Shown: piece by piece, positions 1 through 9,254 of the stretch
Position numbering within the stretch: the stretch's first letter is position 1
How the letters are laid out: every line of letters begins with the position of its first letter
Assembly: GCF_965196975.1 (NCBI RefSeq)
Contig: NZ_OZ239981.1
Span: 1,178,001 to 1,242,000 of the forward strand
DNA from: Endozoicomonas sp965196975
Lineage (GTDB): Bacteria; Pseudomonadota; Gammaproteobacteria; Pseudomonadales; Endozoicomonadaceae
Direction of reading: 5' to 3'
DNA length: 64,000 bases
Position numbers and translations under genes: made by a program
The notes under the pieces: generated by a model
Databases searched by the model: none
What the model was told of the DNA's origin: nothing
Seen by the model: the letters and a program-made list of their open reading frames with translations, nothing else

Positions 1-241
1 AATAATGAGTTATAATTTTTTGGTAAGTTCTTGCTGATAGCACTTATCAGTATTTCAGTTCCTTTAATGGCGAGCAGCCAACTCACAAAACTTCCTGTTG
101 GTATTATTATCGGTCAGATGACTAATAATGGAAATTGAAAAGAGAGGCGTGTGTAAAAAGCAAATAAACATCAAGGAAAACTATTTTCGTTGCAAAACAT
201 TCAATATGTCCAATCGTTTTATGATGTGAAAGGAAGTCTTA

Positions 242-697
242 ATGATATTGACGTATCGTTCAGCAACGCCGGGTGACCTGAAGAGTCTTGTCTCTTTACT
301 GTCCAATGACCCACTGGGTTCTCAGAGAGAAGATGTGTCCATCCCTTTAAATGAAGGCTATATCTCTGCTTTCAATGCGATTAATGCTGACCCAAATAAT
401 GAACTGCTGGTTGTTGAGCTGGAAGGGGCGCTGGTGGGTATGTTACAGCTTACGTTTATTCCTTATCTGACGCATGTTGGTGGCTGGCGTTGTCTTATTG
501 AAGGTGTCAGGGTCCACGAAGATTTTCGGGGCAGAGGCTTTGGTGAGCAAATGTTTGAGTACGCGATCAAGCAGGCTAAAGAGAAAGGCTGCCATCTGGT
601 TCAACTCACAAGTGATAAGCAGCGCCCAGATGCCATCAGGTTTTATGAAAAACTGGGTTTTAAAGCCACTCATCAAGGGTTGAAGTTAGTGCTATAA
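242..697 (+). CDS. GNAT-family N-acetyltransferase
   Basis: A 151-residue single-domain protein of the Gcn5-related N-acetyltransferase fold, which transfers an acetyl group from acetyl-CoA to an amine. The acetyl-CoA loop is visible as VHEDFRGRGFGEQM around residues 91-104. It is followed by the typical beta5-alpha4 region (LVQLTSDKQRPDAIRFYEKLGFKATH), where RFYEKLGF is the usual GNAT C-terminal signature. The substrate cannot be read from the sequence. An AAAGGAAG ribosome-binding site lies just upstream of the ATG. A weak hairpin (ACCTGG/CCAGGT, 701-715) follows the stop. The gene appears monocistronic. Family is confident, role is not. Confidence 0.9.
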   Translation: MILTYRSATPGDLKSLVSLLSNDPLGSQREDVSIPLNEGYISAFNAINADPNNELLVVELEGALVGMLQLTFIPYLTHVGGWRCLIEGVRVHEDFRGRGFGEQMFEYAIKQAKEKGCHLVQLTSDKQRPDAIRFYEKLGFKATHQGLKLVL

Positions 698-1059
698 GGC
701 ACCTGGAAACCAGGTATTTTGTGAGCGATTACCAGCGTCTGGTCCTTTCAACAGCGGGCATACTCGTTAATGTGGCTAAATAATCAGCTTTTGTTGGTAG
801 TGTAAGAAATGAAATCGTGCAGGCTGTTACCGGTGGAGATGTTAGATTGATGGCATCAAGCTCGGACCTGGTGAAATAAAATAACCAATGACTGGTGATT
901 TCAGCGCACTCGACCGTTATCTTAAAACAGTGCATGTAATAAAGATTGGGCTCACATGCATTTTTTCTTTGCATTTCGCTTCAGGTGCCATGTCGAGAGT
1001 TATGTATGCTATCGCGCTATCTCATGATAAGGCTTAATGCTTCACAAAAGGGGGGGAGC
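698..1059. other. Intergenic region, possible decayed coding remnant
   Basis: I see no intact gene here. Short plus-strand stretches read like protein tails (for example EIVQAVTGGDVRLMASSSDLVK before a stop near 878), which suggests a decayed gene. There is no start or full domain to support a call. Confidence 0.3.
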
Positions 1060-1305
1060 ATGAGAATAGGGGGCTTGGGATCCAGGGCAGCACTACAACA
1101 AAAACCCACGAAGTCTTGTGATCGCTGCGGTCTTCGATACCCGGAAGATGAGGAGTCATGCCCGCATTGCAAAGATATTCATGACTCGGAGCTGGCAGGG
1201 TTTAAAGAGCACATTCAAACTCGACACGAGGCCGGTGTCAGGCTGGGACGAATGTTCTTCTTGATTGCAGTGTTCATTGGGGCTTTGCTGCTGCTCTCCC
1301 TGTAA
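1060..1305 (+). CDS. Small zinc-ribbon membrane protein
   Basis: An 81-residue protein with a four-cysteine zinc-ribbon motif (CDRCGLRYPEDEESCPHC) near residues 21-38 and one hydrophobic C-terminal segment (FFLIAVFIGALLLLSL) that should anchor it in the inner membrane with the ribbon in the cytoplasm. I chose the ATG at 1060 because it has a strong GGGGGGAG ribosome-binding site. The frame stays open to an ATG at 946, but that extension looks non-coding. Function unknown; such proteins are often scaffolds or regulators. Confidence 0.7.
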   Translation: MRIGGLGSRAALQQKPTKSCDRCGLRYPEDEESCPHCKDIHDSELAGFKEHIQTRHEAGVRLGRMFFLIAVFIGALLLLSL

Positions 1306-1456
1306 TCAAAGAGGCCGCATCAATCAGCAGCGTTTCTGGTGGCAGTAAAACCTTCCCACTGTTGCTATTACTGGATTGGCCAGCCAGCAGTCGGCCCGAA
1401 AGTGATATACAGTATAAGCAGTGTTAGTTAGCCATTACCAAAGGTGAGTTCGAGAT

Positions 1457-2257
1457 ATGGCCGTTGCTGCGCTGAATGACATTGATCTGTACTATGAGGT
1501 TCATGGTTCCGGGCCTGCCCTGATGATGGTTGCCGGTCTGGGCAGCGACTCCCAGAGCTGGTTGCCGGTGATTGATGAACTCGCCAGACACTTCACGTTA
1601 ATCCTGCCCGATAACCGGGGGTGTGGCAGAACCACACCTCATGAGGTTGAAACCACCATTGAACTGATCAGTGACGACTGTATGGCGTTACTTGATGAAC
1701 TGGACATTCCATCCGCCATTGTTCCAGGTCATTCCATGGGGGCCTTTATCGCAATGGATTGCGCGGTTCGTTATCCCCAGACGGTTTCTCAGCTGGTTCT
1801 GGAAGGGGCTTCAGCCTTTTGTTCCGCCAGAAACCGCTGGTTGCTGGATGAGTTTGGATCTTACCTGCGAGGCACAATGGAGCCTGCCCAGTGGTTTCGC
1901 AGCCTTTATTACTGGTTGTTTTCTCCCCAGTTTTTTGAAGACCCTCAGGTTGTTAATGAGGCTGTGCGGCTGTCGGTTGAGTACCCGTATCCCCAGAGCC
2001 CTGCGGCTTATGCCAACCAGTCACGGGCGATAGCGGCTTTTGATTTCCGTAACAAGTTATCTTCCATTCACCAGGAAACACTGATACTCCATGGCAAAGA
2101 AGATATTCTGTTTCCAGCAGCAGAGTCTGTTGATGTGTTGCAGGCTATTCCTGGTGCCTGTGTTTCTCTCATTGACGGCGCAGCCCATTCAATTCATATG
2201 GAAAATCCAACCGCTTTTATAGCACCGCTTTTCGATTTTCTTGAGATTGGAAAATAG
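1457..2257 (+). CDS. Alpha/beta-hydrolase
   Basis: A 266-residue protein of the alpha/beta-hydrolase fold. The nucleophile elbow GHSMGAF places the catalytic serine at 93. LHGKEDILFP gives the acid (Asp216) and GAAHSIHMENP the histidine (His244), so the triad is complete. The oxyanion region is near VAGLGSDSQSW, and DNRGCGRT is the usual motif after strand 4. The length fits esterases, lactonases and haloperoxidase-like members. The substrate is unknown. AAGGTGAG lies upstream of the ATG. It is separated by about 150 bases from the upstream zinc-ribbon gene and is probably transcribed alone. Confidence 0.9.
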   Translation: MAVAALNDIDLYYEVHGSGPALMMVAGLGSDSQSWLPVIDELARHFTLILPDNRGCGRTTPHEVETTIELISDDCMALLDELDIPSAIVPGHSMGAFIAMDCAVRYPQTVSQLVLEGASAFCSARNRWLLDEFGSYLRGTMEPAQWFRSLYYWLFSPQFFEDPQVVNEAVRLSVEYPYPQSPAAYANQSRAIAAFDFRNKLSSIHQETLILHGKEDILFPAAESVDVLQAIPGACVSLIDGAAHSIHMENPTAFIAPLFDFLEIGK

Positions 2258-2449
2258 CCTTATCAACGCTTTGGCGTGTCTATAACTATAGTGAGTCGGT
2301 TAACGCGTTGTTTGTTCATCATTAGCGGTTTGTGATAGTTTTTTATGGATGTTCTCGTTGCCCGCTCCCTGACAAAGGATTGTTCAGCAGGCTGATGTGA
2401 AAGGGTGGCGGATCAACAGCTAATCGATAGAACAAAGGACTGTTTTATT

Positions 2450-3682
2450 ATGGGCTTCCTAAGAAAATGCTGCCTCTCATTCGCGCTTGTTACTCTTTCT
2501 GGCGTTTCGGTCGCTAATTCATCAGAGGGTGAGAACAGCTTGACGTTCAGTTCTCTCTATTTTCAGCAGAGTGATCAGCAGCAGGACATCAGGGGATTGA
2601 TGTCGTTTGGTAAAGATATGGCTGGCCTTCGTGGCACCGGGCTTGATTGGGCTACAGATCAGTGGGGGGGCAGTGAGTTAAACCGGGCAGGTCTGTTTCT
2701 CTTTTCTGAGCTGGTGTTTGGCACGGTTATGGACCAGTCTTTTCAGACGGCTTTGCATGAGCAGGGGCATGGCAGCCGTTTTGCATCAGTGGGCCTGGGG
2801 TATCGATTCAATACGGGCGACGATGAGTTTTTTGGGTATTACTTTTCTAATTTTGGGGATTTTGAAGGGTTCACTCAAACAACGGGTGTAACCTATTTTG
2901 CACTGGATGATCGGGTTCAGGATTTTATTAACAGTAAAGGCGGTAATAACTACAGGAATTTAATAATCAGTGCAGCGGGCATTAATGCCGAGATGACGTA
3001 TGCTGACTACCTGCAGGATCAGATGTACTTCGAGGGAATACATCTCAGTCAGGGGCTGGGGCTGATTATGGGGAAAACGTCCGCACTGAACTATCAATAC
3101 GACGATAATCTGGGGAATGATCTCAGGTCGATAGAAGATCAGTATCAGCTGTTGAATATTCATGTTGATGTGGGTGATATGGATCAGGCGAATATTCTGG
3201 CGGTATTACTCAGCGGCAGTACATGGCGTTATCTGGCTGGTGCTTATGATTACACAAAGACTGGAGACACCAGGCTGGAGAGTTGGGAGTATTTCGGCTT
3301 TCGAGTGCCTGATTTTTCCAGTTATGTCACTTCCCGTGGTTTGTCCATGAAAATGGATACCGCCTATCGATTAGAGGAACAGCTCTTTCTTACTTTAGCC
3401 GTGGAACATGTTTATAAAGGGGACTCTGCAACAGAATATACCCTGGGGGCTTATAAAGAGTTTCCTTATATGCAGGGGTTAACGCTTCAAGGTCATGCCA
3501 TCATGGGCTATGGCACGGGGTATGGTGTTGAGAGTGAACTCCGGGTAACAGACACGTTCTCTGTATTTGCAGGGGCAAACTATGATGAATTGGAGAGTTT
3601 AAATGGAGAGCGATACATAGTGTCGTTGAAAGACGATCTCAATGAGTGGAGTGCTTTTGCCGGTGTGCGGTGGTTTTATTAA
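2450..3682 (+). CDS. Exported outer-membrane-like protein with HEXXH motif
   Basis: About 410 residues. I chose the ATG at 2450 (AAAGGA ten bases upstream) because it opens a signal peptide: MGFLRKCC, a hydrophobic core, then VAN-SSEG with likely cleavage near residue 23. A GTG at 2405 in the same frame would add 15 residues in front of the signal. Residues 103-107 read HEQGH, the HEXXH zinc-protease signature. A glutamate in AGINAE (181) could be a third ligand. The C-terminal half has alternating aromatic and hydrophobic strands and ends in VRWFY, as outer-membrane beta-barrels do. Seen: signal, HEXXH, barrel-like end. Inferred: a surface or periplasmic metallopeptidase fused to, or forming, a barrel. 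I do not recognise a named family. Confidence 0.65.
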   Translation: MGFLRKCCLSFALVTLSGVSVANSSEGENSLTFSSLYFQQSDQQQDIRGLMSFGKDMAGLRGTGLDWATDQWGGSELNRAGLFLFSELVFGTVMDQSFQTALHEQGHGSRFASVGLGYRFNTGDDEFFGYYFSNFGDFEGFTQTTGVTYFALDDRVQDFINSKGGNNYRNLIISAAGINAEMTYADYLQDQMYFEGIHLSQGLGLIMGKTSALNYQYDDNLGNDLRSIEDQYQLLNIHVDVGDMDQANILAVLLSGSTWRYLAGAYDYTKTGDTRLESWEYFGFRVPDFSSYVTSRGLSMKMDTAYRLEEQLFLTLAVEHVYKGDSATEYTLGAYKEFPYMQGLTLQGHAIMGYGTGYGVESELRVTDTFSVFAGANYDELESLNGERYIVSLKDDLNEWSAFAGVRWFY

Positions 3683-3741
3683 ACATAGCATACTGACTCA
3701 CTGATCAATACGTTCTCACGGTAATGGCTGTGGACAGTTTT

Positions 3742-3766
3742 AGCCCTGTTTTTTCAGGGCTTTTTT
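3742..3766 (+). terminator. Rho-independent terminator
   Basis: AGCCCTG and CAGGGCT form a 7-bp stem around a six-T loop and are followed by a run of six T. It lies 60 bases after the HEXXH barrel gene and should end its transcript. Confidence 0.85.
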
Positions 3767-3793
3767 GATGCTGTGAACCAAAGAGAGAGTCGC

Positions 3794-5219
3794 TGTAAAT
3801 CCATGACCCGGTGGGGTGCTCTCTCAATTTGATAACTGACTCATAGGTTAGCTTCAACCTTTCCAGTCATGAACTCAGACCAAAGTTGTTCCCAGCGCCC
3901 CTTACTCTGGATCAGTGCTCTTGTTGTCAAAAGCACTTCCGCTCCTGTTGCTTTCCACCTCATTCCAGAACCACATAATCGTTGCTTTACCAGAGTCTTA
4001 CAAGCCGCTTCAGTAACTCCTGAACCTATTGGCCAATGGCGTTTAAGCGCCTGATGATAATTCATTAACTGGTGATTGTTTGTAAAATAGCTCACAGCTT
4101 TGTAGCGCTTCTCTGTCAGTGCGATTGTCTTTTTCGGGAGCTCGGCTGATTCAATTTCCTGAAGGATTTTTTTGGCTGCTCCACGCTTGTTTTTCAAACT
4201 ATGTAGCCTGTCTTCAAGCCACTGGTGTCGCTTCGCCTTACTGGTTGGAAACAGTGCTTCCGCTGCTCCAGCTAAATATTCAGATGCATGATAAAAATCG
4301 AGTATCTGCCCAGAGGTATGTTGTTTCAAATAACTCCAGTTTTCTCTAGCCCCGTCAGCTACCCCGATGTATGTGGCATTTGGGTAGAGTCGTTTTAGAT
4401 CTGCAATCTCCTCGTCGAGCTTGCTCATAAAGCTTTGTTTACCATACTCTGGCGAACTGGCTGTATATATCGTGTGGAGCCTGTCTCCATCTGCAGAATA
4501 TAGGCTCAATGTCCCACACATGGCTTCCCTCCAGCCTTCTTCACAAAGCAGCATGCAGGTTCCATCCAGACCAATGGCTATTGTTTCAACAGGCTCTTTT
4601 AGTGGAGGAAGGTGGTAGTGAGTGTCTTGCTGGTCTTCAATTAATGCACCTACTCTGTCCGATAAATGCTTGATATAAGAATTTGAAAGCGTCCTTTGAT
4701 GGTTGGTCTCAAAATCTTCTTTTACCGCAGGCGCTGGCATCTGGCTGTATTTCCAGGCGATAGACTTGGCAAATTTGGGGGTAGCTGAACCAATAATACC
4801 GGCACGAAGATCAAGTGCTGCCAGAGTACTGCCACCTCTGACACCCTGATATACGGAGCGCTCCAAAGGTATACGACCGTATAAGGTTTCATAGTGCTTA
4901 AGAACCTTTCCTTTGTAGTTCCACTTCTGCTGATTAACGACGATAGGTTCTTTATTGGGTGATTCAAATAGCCCCAATAACTCTTTTGTTCCAAGCTGCC
5001 CGGCTTCATTGAGTGCACGCTGTAAACTATCTTCAAGATTCAGCATGTTGCCTGAATCTATAGAAACTTCAATTTGCAAAACGATGCTTTTGGTAGAGCT
5101 GGAAATAACAGAAGCGGGCATGACAGTTAACTATTATGAGTGGTGTTCCCATAGTAGCTGTGAAAATAGAGCACTATTGTTTCAATCATTCAGAGAGAGC
5201 ACCCACCCGGTGATTTACA
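3794..5219 (-). mobile_element. ISKra4-family insertion sequence
   Basis: An element of about 1.43 kb with one transposase gene. Imperfect terminal inverted repeats are visible: TGTAAATC, then ACCCGGTGG-like, then GTGCTCTCTC at 3794-3825, and the reverse complement at 5193-5219. I could not identify a clear target-site duplication, so the outer borders are uncertain by a few bases. Its right end is only about 60 bases from IS66 copy 1. Confidence 0.8.
3841..5121 (-). CDS. ISKra4-family transposase
   Basis: A 426-residue DDE-type transposase. Recognisable segments are the first acidic block (ETIAIGLDGTCM), YIGVADGARENW carrying the second acidic residue, ILDFYHASEYL, and the C-terminal block WPIGSGVTEAACKTLVKQR followed by GSGMRWK, all typical of ISKra4 and related elements. 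The frame is intact from ATG to stop, so the protein could be active. The N-terminal 130 residues contain the YETLYGRIPLERSVYQ segment seen before the catalytic core in this family. Confidence 0.85.
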   Translation of the reverse strand: MPASVISSSTKSIVLQIEVSIDSGNMLNLEDSLQRALNEAGQLGTKELLGLFESPNKEPIVVNQQKWNYKGKVLKHYETLYGRIPLERSVYQGVRGGSTLAALDLRAGIIGSATPKFAKSIAWKYSQMPAPAVKEDFETNHQRTLSNSYIKHLSDRVGALIEDQQDTHYHLPPLKEPVETIAIGLDGTCMLLCEEGWREAMCGTLSLYSADGDRLHTIYTASSPEYGKQSFMSKLDEEIADLKRLYPNATYIGVADGARENWSYLKQHTSGQILDFYHASEYLAGAAEALFPTSKAKRHQWLEDRLHSLKNKRGAAKKILQEIESAELPKKTIALTEKRYKAVSYFTNNHQLMNYHQALKRHWPIGSGVTEAACKTLVKQRLCGSGMRWKATGAEVLLTTRALIQSKGRWEQLWSEFMTGKVEANL

Positions 5220-5280
5220 TTCAATGATTATTCCATTTCAATGAATTTCGTCCTCTTTTTATTTAAAGTATTGATTAATA

Positions 5281-6879
5281 GTAACTATTCAGCACCCTTC
5301 ATATAAATCTGGAATTTTCTGATTTTTCGACCATCATCTTATACTCAATTTTTCTAACAAATCTCCAGTATGGAACCAGACTTCCCAGCTACTCCGTTTA
5401 CCGAAGCTCTCCTTAAAGAGAATGAAGAGCTTCGGACCGAGAATGCGCTTTTACGGGAACGTTGCAGCGAACTGGAAGAAAGGGTTAATAAAAACAGTCA
5501 AAACAGTAGTAAGCCACCATCGTCAGATGGTTATCAAAAGCCCAGTAAAAAAGGGAGTGATAAAGGTGATACATCTTCCAAAGAAGCCCCCTGCTCCTCA
5601 CAGGAAACACCGAACCCCAAAAGCCTTAGACCATCTTCAGGCAATAAACCAGGTGGCCAGAAAGGTCATCAAGGCTCTTGTTTGAGACGTGTCGCCTTAC
5701 CCGATTATGTCAGGCATCTGAAGGTTGAAAAATGTTGCTGTTGCCAGTCTTCGCTTATCGATATTAAACCCACCAAATACATTGAGCGACAGGTTTTTGA
5801 TCCAGGTAGACCCGGAGAATTTGAAGTTACCGCGTACTGGGCAGACGTTAAAGTATGTCCTTGTGGTAAACGGAACACCGCTGAGTTTCCCCAAGGAGTG
5901 AAAGCCGCTGCTCAATACGGAGAAGTGACTCAGGCAATGGCTGTTCATTTAAACCAGTATCACTTCATCCCATATCACCGGGTGTCTGAGTATTTCAATA
6001 CTATTTATTGCATGAGTGTCAGCGCAGGCTCTGTTGCCAATTTTGTTGCCTATACCCATGAGAACCTGGCCTCTACTGAGCAGAGTATCCGCGATGCTTT
6101 ACAAGAAAGTCCGGTTGCAGGAGCGGATGAAACTGGCATGCGGGTTGACGGTTCACTGTGGTGGTTACACATTATGCGAGATGACCAATGGACGCTTTAC
6201 TACCTCTCAGAAAGGCGAGGTTGTGAAGCAATGGATGCAATGGGCATCCTGCTGACTTTTGCAGGCATTCTGGTTCACGATCATTGGAAGTCCTACTTTG
6301 CCTATGCGGCAGTGCATGTGCTTTGTAATGCCCATCATCTGAGAGAGCTTCAGGGAGTTGTCGATAGGGATGCGAATAAGCTGGCTCTGCGGCTGATGAA
6401 ATTGCTTACGCTCTCCTGGCACTTCTGCAAGAAATACAAAGCAGCCGGTCTGACTCAAATGCCTGGTGCAATACAGCTTCGCATTGAGACGATATACGAC
6501 CAAATCCTTCAAAGGGCTCTCACGAAGGAAACCGCTTATATGGAAAAACAACGACAGGTGCTTGGACGTAAGAAGGTCAGGAATACCAAGGCCTACAACC
6601 TGTTCAAAAGGCTTATTGAGTTTAAGGTTGAAACGTTGCGCTTCATGTCGGACTTTTCAATTCCCTTCGATAACAATGGCAGTGAACGTGATGCCAGGAT
6701 GGCCAAACTTAAGCAGAAGATCTCAGGCTGCTTCAGAAGCGAAGACGGAGGTACCATGTTTACCCGAATCCGAAGCTATTTATCATCTGCTAAAAAGCAG
6801 GGGTTGAACATATTTCAGGCGCTTCTTAAAGCGGTTCGAAATTACAACAATACGCCTTTGCTGGGTGCTGAATAGTTAC
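5281..6879 (+). mobile_element. IS66-family element (ISBst12 type), copy 1
   Basis: A 1,599-bp element with perfect 17-bp terminal inverted repeats (GTAACTATTCAGCACCC). It is flanked by a perfect 8-bp target duplication GATTAATA at 5273-5280 and 6880-6887, the duplication length expected for IS66. It carries only the tnpC-type transposase and lacks tnpA and tnpB, as in the ISBst12 subgroup. The right repeat overlaps the stop codon of the transposase gene. The same element occurs at 31234-32832 and 40100-41698. Confidence 0.95.
5370..6875 (+). CDS. IS66-family transposase, copy 1
   Basis: A 501-residue transposase. The N terminus is a leucine-zipper-like coiled coil (residues 15-40) followed by NSQNSSKPPSSDG, a basic low-complexity linker and GGQKGHQG. 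A zinc-binding region has cysteines at 122-125, 163 and 165. The DDE catalytic residues are Asp253 (ADETGMR), Asp304 (HDHWKSYF) and Glu439 (NGSERDARM). The protein sequence is identical in all three copies in this window, so transposition was recent and the enzyme is probably functional. The last residues (LLGAE) are encoded inside the terminal inverted repeat. Confidence 0.95.
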   Translation: MEPDFPATPFTEALLKENEELRTENALLRERCSELEERVNKNSQNSSKPPSSDGYQKPSKKGSDKGDTSSKEAPCSSQETPNPKSLRPSSGNKPGGQKGHQGSCLRRVALPDYVRHLKVEKCCCCQSSLIDIKPTKYIERQVFDPGRPGEFEVTAYWADVKVCPCGKRNTAEFPQGVKAAAQYGEVTQAMAVHLNQYHFIPYHRVSEYFNTIYCMSVSAGSVANFVAYTHENLASTEQSIRDALQESPVAGADETGMRVDGSLWWLHIMRDDQWTLYYLSERRGCEAMDAMGILLTFAGILVHDHWKSYFAYAAVHVLCNAHHLRELQGVVDRDANKLALRLMKLLTLSWHFCKKYKAAGLTQMPGAIQLRIETIYDQILQRALTKETAYMEKQRQVLGRKKVRNTKAYNLFKRLIEFKVETLRFMSDFSIPFDNNGSERDARMAKLKQKISGCFRSEDGGTMFTRIRSYLSSAKKQGLNIFQALLKAVRNYNNTPLLGAE

Positions 6880-6947
6880 GATTAATATTTTGTTTGAAAT
6901 GTTGTCTACCCTATCAAATGCGCAGTCACTATTGATGAGGATAGACA

Positions 6948-7679
6948 ATGTTTGATCAATACATAATGCCTTCTTATGACTGGTCATCAACCATAGAAAC
7001 CATCAAGGCAGATTCACCCGAAGGCAGTCAGATCCTTAATTTCTTTTCAACGGACAAGCATTACCGTAAGAATGCCGAAGCGACCCAGTTTGTTGAGGAA
7101 TATCTGAATGGTGCAAAACCTTTTGATATTGATGCTGAATTAATGCGCTATGTGTGTGACCAAATATCACTGGATGGTGTGATTGCTGAAATGGGTGTCT
7201 GTACTGGTCGAACGATTAATTTCATCGCTGCCCTGAACCCACACTCTACCGTTTATGGGTTTGACTCGTTCAACGGGTTACCGGAAGACTGGAGTCGGAA
7301 TGATTTTCCTCTACCAAAGGGCGTTTTTGGTTATCACAATCCGGACGTTCCTCCGCCTGTGTTGAATAATGTCTGTCTTGTCAAAGGGCTGTTCAGTGAG
7401 ACACTGCCCATTTTTGCGAGCGAGGTACTGAAAGAGCAGCCCATTGCGTTGCTGCATATCGATTGTGATTTATACCAGTCCACCGTGGATATCTTCAATG
7501 CAGTAGGTCACCGCCTGGTGAAAGGCTCTATTGTACTGTTTGATGAGTTATACAACTTCCCTAAATGGGAAGAGCATGAAGTAAAAGCGCTGCATGAGTT
7601 CTTAAGTCGCTCTGGCAAACAAGTTGAGTTCTTTGCTTATAACACCTGCTGGGAACAGGTGGCAGTGAGGTTTCTTTAA
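6948..7679 (+). CDS. TylF/macrocin O-methyltransferase-like protein
   Basis: A 243-residue SAM-dependent O-methyltransferase of the TylF/MycF family. The SAM site is in VIAEMGVCTGRTINFIAAL. The next strand carries the acidic residue (VYGFDSFNGLPEDW), and LLHIDCDLYQSTVDIF is the family's metal-binding acidic segment. VLFDELYNFPKWEEHE further supports it. Family members methylate hydroxyls of sugars or other small molecules, and the substrate here is unknown. GAGGA sits seven bases before the ATG. It lies directly beside IS66 copy 1, whose insertion removed or displaced whatever lay upstream. Confidence 0.8.
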   Translation: MFDQYIMPSYDWSSTIETIKADSPEGSQILNFFSTDKHYRKNAEATQFVEEYLNGAKPFDIDAELMRYVCDQISLDGVIAEMGVCTGRTINFIAALNPHSTVYGFDSFNGLPEDWSRNDFPLPKGVFGYHNPDVPPPVLNNVCLVKGLFSETLPIFASEVLKEQPIALLHIDCDLYQSTVDIFNAVGHRLVKGSIVLFDELYNFPKWEEHEVKALHEFLSRSGKQVEFFAYNTCWEQVAVRFL

Positions 7680-7727
7680 GCGGTATAGTTCCCATCAATC
7701 CATACACTGGTAAGGGAATGCAAATTG

Positions 7728-8180
7728 ATGCAGTTTGAAAACGTCAGGTCTGACGAAGTGCCCCTGGAACTTCTGCTCGAAGCCGATCCTTCTGAAGCCA
7801 GTATTCTGTCTTACCTGAGGGATGGCTGGTGTTACGTTGCCAGAGAGCATGAGCGTATTGTTGGGGCCTGTATCGTCAAAACGATCTCGGATGGGTGTGC
7901 TGAAGTGTTCAATGTATCGGTCATGCCGGATCTGCAGGGCAGGGGGATTGGAACGCAGTTGCTCAACTATGTCATTGATGACCTCTCTTGCCGGTCAATA
8001 CAATGTGTTGAGCTGGGGACAGGCACCTTTGGTTATCAGTTGACGTTCTATCAACGGCTTGGGTTTCGGGTATCCGGCGTTATTGCTAACCACTTTCTTG
8101 ACCATTATCCGGAACCCATTTTTGAGCATGGCATTCAGCATAAGGACATGTTGCGGCTGTATTTGAATCTTGTTGATTAG
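7728..8180 (+). CDS. GNAT-family N-acetyltransferase
   Basis: A 150-residue GNAT protein. The acetyl-CoA motif is VMPDLQGRGIGTQLLNYV, followed by VELGTGTFGYQLTFYQRLGFRVSGV, the usual C-terminal strand-helix pair. The ATG at 7728 is preferred over the in-frame TTG one codon earlier, because AAGGGA is spaced ten bases from it. The C-terminal DHYPEPIFEHGIQHKDMLRLYL resembles acetyltransferases grouped with YhbS-like proteins. Substrate unknown. It is about 50 bases downstream of the TylF-like gene on the same strand and may share its transcript. Confidence 0.88.
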   Translation: MQFENVRSDEVPLELLLEADPSEASILSYLRDGWCYVAREHERIVGACIVKTISDGCAEVFNVSVMPDLQGRGIGTQLLNYVIDDLSCRSIQCVELGTGTFGYQLTFYQRLGFRVSGVIANHFLDHYPEPIFEHGIQHKDMLRLYLNLVD

Positions 8181-8408
8181 CGCTGCTTTAACGACCGCGG
8201 CATGGGGTATGTGCAGATAATTACAGGTTATAGAGCCTGTGCCGAAATATCAGCTAAAACTGTGGCTATGCATGATAATTGCAAGGCTGTGTGAGTCGCG
8301 GCAGCTCTAAAGGTTAAGCATTGATTAAATGCGACAACAACTTTTAGTTGATAAGGCCAGTCAGAGGTGCACATCTCAGACAATATTAGCCTCTCAGGGA
8401 TGATAAGA

Positions 8409-9170
8409 ATGAGCAACAAAATATTTTTGGCAGGGGTTACTGCTTTATTGCTATCAGGTGCAGTCGTAGCGGAAACTGAAGATTCATCTTCATCAACATG
8501 GATAGGACATTATGTTGGTTTTACGGGTGGTTATTCCCGAGGAGCCGCAGACCCGACAGCCAACGCGAAAGCGAATGGATATTTTATAACTACTGACCCA
8601 GGCCAGCTAGATCCGGTGGCATCTCATGATATAAAGGCTGGTAACGTCAGTGGCACGGTGTTTTGGGGGGTAAACCGGCAGTTGGACAATATCCTCTATG
8701 GGGTTGAGATTGATTTGTATCTGACGGATTACAACGAACCCTATCGCTCTGGCAATATTACGTATCTGACGCAGCCTGCACACACATTTGAGATAAATTC
8801 CAGAGTCAAATCGAACATAGCATTGAGTTTACGCCCTCGATTAGGTTATATCACTGGAGATTATCTTTTTTATCTTTCTCTGGGGCCGGTGCTCAGGCAC
8901 TTTGAATATAACTTCAAGTTCACAGATACATTTGCATCAGAGTATGCTGACAAAAGTGATGAACAATGGTCTCTGGGTTGGGCTGCAGGCCTTGGTTTTG
9001 AGCAACTGCTGAAAGGAGCATGGTCTTTAAAAGTAGAGTATTTATATTCTTCCTATGACGACATTGTTGATATGGAGAGTAGCCTCAGAACTGTCCCGGC
9101 AGACGGGTTTAAGCATTCCCTGGAATTTAAAGAACAGAGTTTTCGGGTCGGTTTTTACCGCAGGTTTTAG
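8409..9170 (+). CDS. Outer-membrane beta-barrel protein
   Basis: About 253 residues. The ATG at 8409 has CAGGGA eight bases upstream and opens a good signal peptide (MSNKIFLAGVTALLLSGAVVA-ET). A GTG at 8367 in frame is a less likely start. The mature part begins WIGHYVGFTGGYSRGAA, typical of OmpA-like and Omp25-type eight-stranded barrels. It has alternating strands throughout (LRPRLGYITGDYLFYLSLG, WSLKVEYLYSSYDD) and ends SFRVGFYRRF with a C-terminal phenylalanine, the BAM-recognition feature. No peptidoglycan-binding OmpA domain follows. Function beyond a small barrel cannot be assigned. Confidence 0.8.
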   Translation: MSNKIFLAGVTALLLSGAVVAETEDSSSSTWIGHYVGFTGGYSRGAADPTANAKANGYFITTDPGQLDPVASHDIKAGNVSGTVFWGVNRQLDNILYGVEIDLYLTDYNEPYRSGNITYLTQPAHTFEINSRVKSNIALSLRPRLGYITGDYLFYLSLGPVLRHFEYNFKFTDTFASEYADKSDEQWSLGWAAGLGFEQLLKGAWSLKVEYLYSSYDDIVDMESSLRTVPADGFKHSLEFKEQSFRVGFYRRF

Positions 9171-9254
9171 TGAAACAGTATCTCTAACAATTAATGCAAT
9201 GGATGAATTGAGGACGAAGAATGACGGCATCTTAAGTGATGCCGCAGTTGGAGG

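Noticed and set aside
1..241. Short plus-strand frame resembling a signal peptide (LLIALISISVPLMASSQ) near base 31
   Set aside because: Only about 37 codons, no usual start codon or ribosome-binding site, and it ends at once. Not enough to call a gene.
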